This document shows positions 60,672 through 64,000 of a DNA stretch of 64,000 nucleotides, in pieces. Both the position numbers and the translations under genes were made by a program. The notes under the pieces are model-generated. The model saw only the letters and a program-made list of their open reading frames with translations, was not told the origin of the DNA and ran no database searches. The DNA is from Plasmodium brasilianum. Taxonomy: Eukaryota > Apicomplexa > Aconoidasida > Haemosporida > Plasmodiidae. The stretch spans positions 1,596,001 to 1,660,000 of the forward strand of contig NC_090121.1 of assembly GCF_023973825.1 (NCBI RefSeq). Direction: 5' to 3'. Numbering within the stretch: the first letter of the stretch is position 1; every line of letters starts with the position of its first letter.

Positions 60672-60880
60672 ATGTTGCGGTATTGCGGTATAGCAGTATT
60701 GCGGTATAGCAGTATTGCGGTATTGCAGTATTGCGGTATTGCAGTATTGCGGTATTGCAGTATTGCGGTATTGCAGTATTGCGGTATTGCAGTATTGCGG
60801 TATTGCAGTATTGCGGTATTGCAGTATTGCAGTATTGCGGTAATGCAATATTGCGGTAATGCAATATTGCAGAATTGACA
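60672..60880 (+). repeat. 16-bp GC-richer minisatellite (TTGCGGTATTGCAGTA), ~13 copies
   Basis: Near-perfect alternation of TTGCGGTA and TTGCAGTA half-units, with a few TAGCAGTA and TAATGCAA variants at the ends. At about 45% GC it stands out against its surroundings. It starts about 530 bases upstream of the POLD2 start codon. Confidence 0.94.
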
Positions 60881-62631
60881 GATGACCATTCATACATGTA
60901 AATACATACATATGCATATACATATAAACATATATATTCGACTGTACTACGTATGATGCATAAAAATATACACACACAATGCGTGAAAGAAAATGACATT
61001 CATGTGGAGCTTGCATCATTTTTCATCATTGAAATATATAAAAAGCTTAATCAAATTTTATCATATCATGCAAATTGCTTACATAGATGATCTCTGCTGT
61101 TTTTTGGAGCCGTCAAATTTGTAGCCACTAAACATATAATTCTTTCAGTGATATAACTATTTTTTTTTTTTTTTTTTCCCTTCCTCTTCCTTTTTTCTTT
61201 TTTTTGACTTAAAAATATGCTATTTTTTAAAATTATCTGCATTAAATAAGAGGAATAAAAATGTATCTAATTACAGTGCTCAGTTATTCTGCAGCTTAAG
61301 GATGTAATGAAAAATGTGAGGGTACTTGTGCGCGTGAACGTGAATATGAACATGAACGTGTATACGATCCAAATGGATATATACATAAATATGTATATTC
61401 CTCCCTTTGGAAAGGAGTAGGAGGAAAAGCTTACTTTTGGCATTTGTTTTTTTTTTTTTTTTTTTTTGCTTAATTTTTATACATCATTATATTATATACG
61501 TGTTAAGTTGTATACCCCTGTGTGAAAAAGTAAAAAACTACATAAAAAATCATACAAAGTTTAGCTGACCTGATAGTGGGGGCAGTGCATAAAAATAAAA
61601 CAGAGATAGCGCCGCTCTGCTTGTCTTGGTATAATAAGCGCTTCTGCTAAAGGGGGGGAGGAGAAATAATTATATATACATATATGTATATATTTGAGCA
61701 TATACATTTGCGCATGTATGTGAACGCGAGTACTGCGTACATGAACTTAATAAATGGTATAATTACGTATGAAGTATGACCTTATTTTGAGGTGTACAAA
61801 TTAGAGGTCTGATAAACACAAAATGGAAAAAAAAAAAGTTTGGAACAAGCCCTTGTGCCAATATATGTCTAAAGTATATGTATGCACATGTACAGGCAAA
61901 ATGTGCTACTTGTTATCCAGGTCGTACGTTTCCCTTTCCTCTTCCTCTTTTCCTTGAAATCGTCTTAAAAATACAGTCGCGATTCTCCAAAGTAGGCTTT
62001 ACTCTCATACGCACTTTAGTGTAAATAGTGTGTATTATCTTGTTAGGTTTTTAAGTTTTTGCATGCAGAAAATTATTTCAAAAATGTAGAAGGCGGGAGA
62101 ATATTACCTATTATGAGGGATATAATTTAGGGAACGCTTTTATAGAATTGTGATAAGGAAATATACTTTTAAATTGCGATAACTATAATGAAAATGGGCA
62201 ATTATGAGTTTTTGTTTTTGTTTTTGTTTTTGTTCGTGTTCGTGTTCGTGTTCGTGTTTGTGTTCGTGTTCATGTTTGGGCTCAGTCGGAAACACAAAAA
62301 GAGATAAAAAGGTAGGATGTTATATATATACATACATGCACATATACGCATGTGCGTACATACATACACGAATACTTCCGTACGTACGTGTATAACGCAT
62401 ACTTTTTTTATGTATATTTTGAGTTATATAAGCCTTTTAAACATTGAAAAATAAAAAAAGCATTTCTCATATGCTCGTAAGGAAAAAGTGTACGTTAAAT
62501 TTATGTAGAGCGAAAATAAATTTATAGGTCCTTTATCTGCTTGTCTAAAAAAGGGTCAAATGTTCTGCTTGGCATTCAGCAATGGCATATAAAGCATAAA
62601 AAGTAAAAAAAAAAAAAAAAAAAAAATCAAA

Positions 62632-62755
62632 AGTTGAAAGAGTTAGAAAGAGATAGAAAGAAGTAGAAAGAGGTAGAAAGAGATAGAAAAAAGTAGAAAG
62701 AGGTAGAAAGAGATAGAAAAAAGTAGAAAGAGGGAGAAAGAAGAAGAAACGATAA
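62632..62755 (+). repeat. Purine-only minisatellite (GAAAGAGGTAGAAAGAGATA)
   Basis: Around six imperfect 18-20-base units on the plus strand, almost entirely purines apart from single T residues, following a poly(A) run. Intergenic. Confidence 0.85.
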
Positions 62756-63420
62756 TAAAAAAGAATATTTATCATTTTTGCAAATTAAAAAGAACGTCTT
62801 CTTTCTCTTTCTTCTTTTTTAACCTCAATTATAAAAGTGCACATATAAATATGTGAGTTTGATTTATGGCAGCGCTTCGGTTTAGCGGCAAAACGCGTTT
62901 GCACGAGTGGGGACGTATGTGTATATGCGTAAGTTTAGGACTATCTCTTAACTTCGTTCAGTTATATTTAGTTTAGTTATATTTAGTTCAGTTTAGCTCA
63001 CTCTATTTCATTTTCGTTTATTTTACTTTATTTTATTCTCCGTATCTTGCTATATGTTAAATACACTCACACACCATCCAACCCCTGCTCAAAAAAAAAA
63101 AAATATTTGATATACGCCATTTTGTCATTCTGCATCATAGTAACATATAGTAATAGATTATTATGTAGTTTGTCTAGGAATTATTTTGTTTGCTTTCATT
63201 CTTTCATTCTTTGATTTTTTTTTTTTTTTTTTTTTTGTTTCGTCTTGAGGGAGAGGGGGCGTACAAACCAAGCAAATACACGAGTCTATTCTTATATTTG
63301 TTCCCCCTCCACCGACTTGCGTTAACAGCAAACGTATAACATATAACACGTAATAGGGAACAGGGAAGTGATAACCGCTACCCGTGTTCTCACTTCAAAA
63401 GTTAAATTGCGGGGTAAGCC

Positions 63421-64000
63421 ATGGAGGAGGACTTCGGAAAGCTGTTTCCCCCAGAACAGGATGTGGAAAACTTGAAGAAATACTTGGATCAGGGGGACTT
63501 AAAGTTTGAAAATGAGGATCTAAAGAGAGAAAGGGAAAAGATAAAAAGTGATAAGGTGTTTATCGACTGTGTTAGAAATATATGGATGAATATATTAAAT
63601 AAGAAATTAGATGATAAATTTAGCAAAATTGAATATTTTAAAATAATGTTAAGAATATGTAAAGTGTTAATACCTCAATTTGAAATAAAAGAAGTAGTAA
63701 AGATTGTAAATGATGAATGGAATAATGATTCTAAGGGGAAAAAATATTTAAATTTTTCCTCTTTTTTTAATGCATTTTTTGAATTGTCAGATATATGGAC
63801 ACCAACAATAAATGCACATGATTATGCTCATTTTTTAAAATCACTATTTTATAGAATTACATTTATAGAAATTAAAAAAAAAAATGGGGAAATTGTTAAA
63901 AGGAAACCAATTATTATGATTCATTTTAAAAGAAAAGACGAAAAAAAAAAATTATCTTTATACAATGATGGGACTACAATATGTGATAGTTCTGATACAA
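63421..64000 (+). CDS. 5' part of an unidentified protein (runs off the window)
   Basis: Opens with ATG at 63421 (MEEDFGKLFPPEQDVENLKK) and stays open for 193 codons to the window edge with no intron. Unlike most genes here, the translated part is compact and non-repetitive, with alternating helices and conserved-looking blocks (YLNFSSFFNAFFELSDIWTP, HFLKSLFYRITFIEIK). The helical FFxAFFELxDIW segment is reminiscent of EF-hand-like regions of cilium-related proteins, but no loop with canonical calcium ligands is visible, so I leave it unnamed. Orientation is divergent from POLD2. Confidence 0.82.
   Translation, partial: MEEDFGKLFPPEQDVENLKKYLDQGDLKFENEDLKREREKIKSDKVFIDCVRNIWMNILNKKLDDKFSKIEYFKIMLRICKVLIPQFEIKEVVKIVNDEWNNDSKGKKYLNFSSFFNAFFELSDIWTPTINAHDYAHFLKSLFYRITFIEIKKKNGEIVKRKPIIMIHFKRKDEKKKLSLYNDGTTICDSSDT

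Larger units (their letters stand above)
60142..63420. other. Divergent intergenic region between POLD2 and the last gene
   Basis: 3.3 kb holding both promoters. It contains a GC-richer 16-bp array at 60672, a GC-rich patch with a G7 run at 61590-61660, a TTCGTG/TTTTTG array at 62211-62275, a GAAAGAGGTAGAAAGAGATA array at 62632-62755 and poly(T) at 63216-63235. No exon recognised. Confidence 0.5.

Noticed and set aside
60600..61019. ORFs through the GCGGTATTGCAGTA array
   Set aside because: Repeat-driven reading frames on both strands, no ATG in a sensible context and no non-repeat coding sequence.
1..64000. tRNA, rRNA, transposon or viral remnants
   Set aside because: I looked for cloverleaf-like GC-rich segments, reverse transcriptase or transposase motifs and terminal inverted repeats and saw none I could support.

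Overview
The window is a core chromosomal segment of a malaria parasite (Plasmodium). The evidence is very AT-rich DNA with long poly(dA:dT) tracts between genes, coding exons full of Asn/Lys/Ser low-complexity inserts, small introns with GT...AG ends and T-rich acceptors, and gene families best matched by Plasmodium. Base composition and the many GC-richer minisatellites look unlike P. falciparum and more like a non-Laverania primate parasite (P. malariae or P. ovale type). That species assignment is an inference. As far as I can recall, the gene order and strands (N2227 methyltransferase, ARK2, YVH1, SF3B1, PRP19, AHSA1-domain protein, CCT7, B-box protein, POLD2) are the mirror image of a block of P. 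falciparum chromosome 3 (PFC0335-PFC0390), so this is conserved synteny in inverted orientation.

Layout. 0.4-3.2 kb (-): N2227/carnosine-N-methyltransferase-like protein. 7.7-14.6 kb (+): Aurora-related kinase ARK2, three exons. 15.6-17.0 kb (+): five-exon gene for a small protein with a signal peptide. 17.6-20.2 kb (-): YVH1 dual-specificity phosphatase, six exons including a rebuilt zinc-binding domain. 22.6-26.8 kb (+): SF3B1. 27.7-28.3 kb (-): small two-exon gene that single-ORF scanning misses. 29.6-31.6 kb (-): Plasmodium protein of unknown function. 34.0-35.5 kb (-): PRP19. 37.9-39.1 kb (-): three-exon AHSA1-domain protein. 40.4-41.4 kb (-): tentative three-exon small gene. 44.0-44.9 kb (+): protein of unknown function. 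46.8-48.8 kb (+): CCT7. 49.8-56.1 kb (-): very large B-box protein with a coiled coil and a possible split PH-like fold. 58.7-60.1 kb (-): POLD2. 63.4 kb to the end (+): 5' part of an unidentified gene.

The genes do not form an operon or pathway. They are housekeeping and cell-cycle functions: splicing (SF3B1, PRP19), DNA replication (POLD2), chaperones (CCT7, AHSA1-domain protein), mitosis (ARK2) and ribosome maturation or signalling (YVH1). Between them lie long non-coding stretches with poly(A)/(T) tracts, TA/TG alternating runs and at least fifteen minisatellite arrays. Repeat arrays inside exons have units divisible by three, whereas several arrays in introns and intergenic DNA do not (10, 14, 16, 32 bp). 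I saw no rRNA, tRNA, CRISPR array, transposon or virus-derived gene. Exon boundaries were worked out by hand from frame, splice consensus and family resemblance; they are predictions without transcript support.
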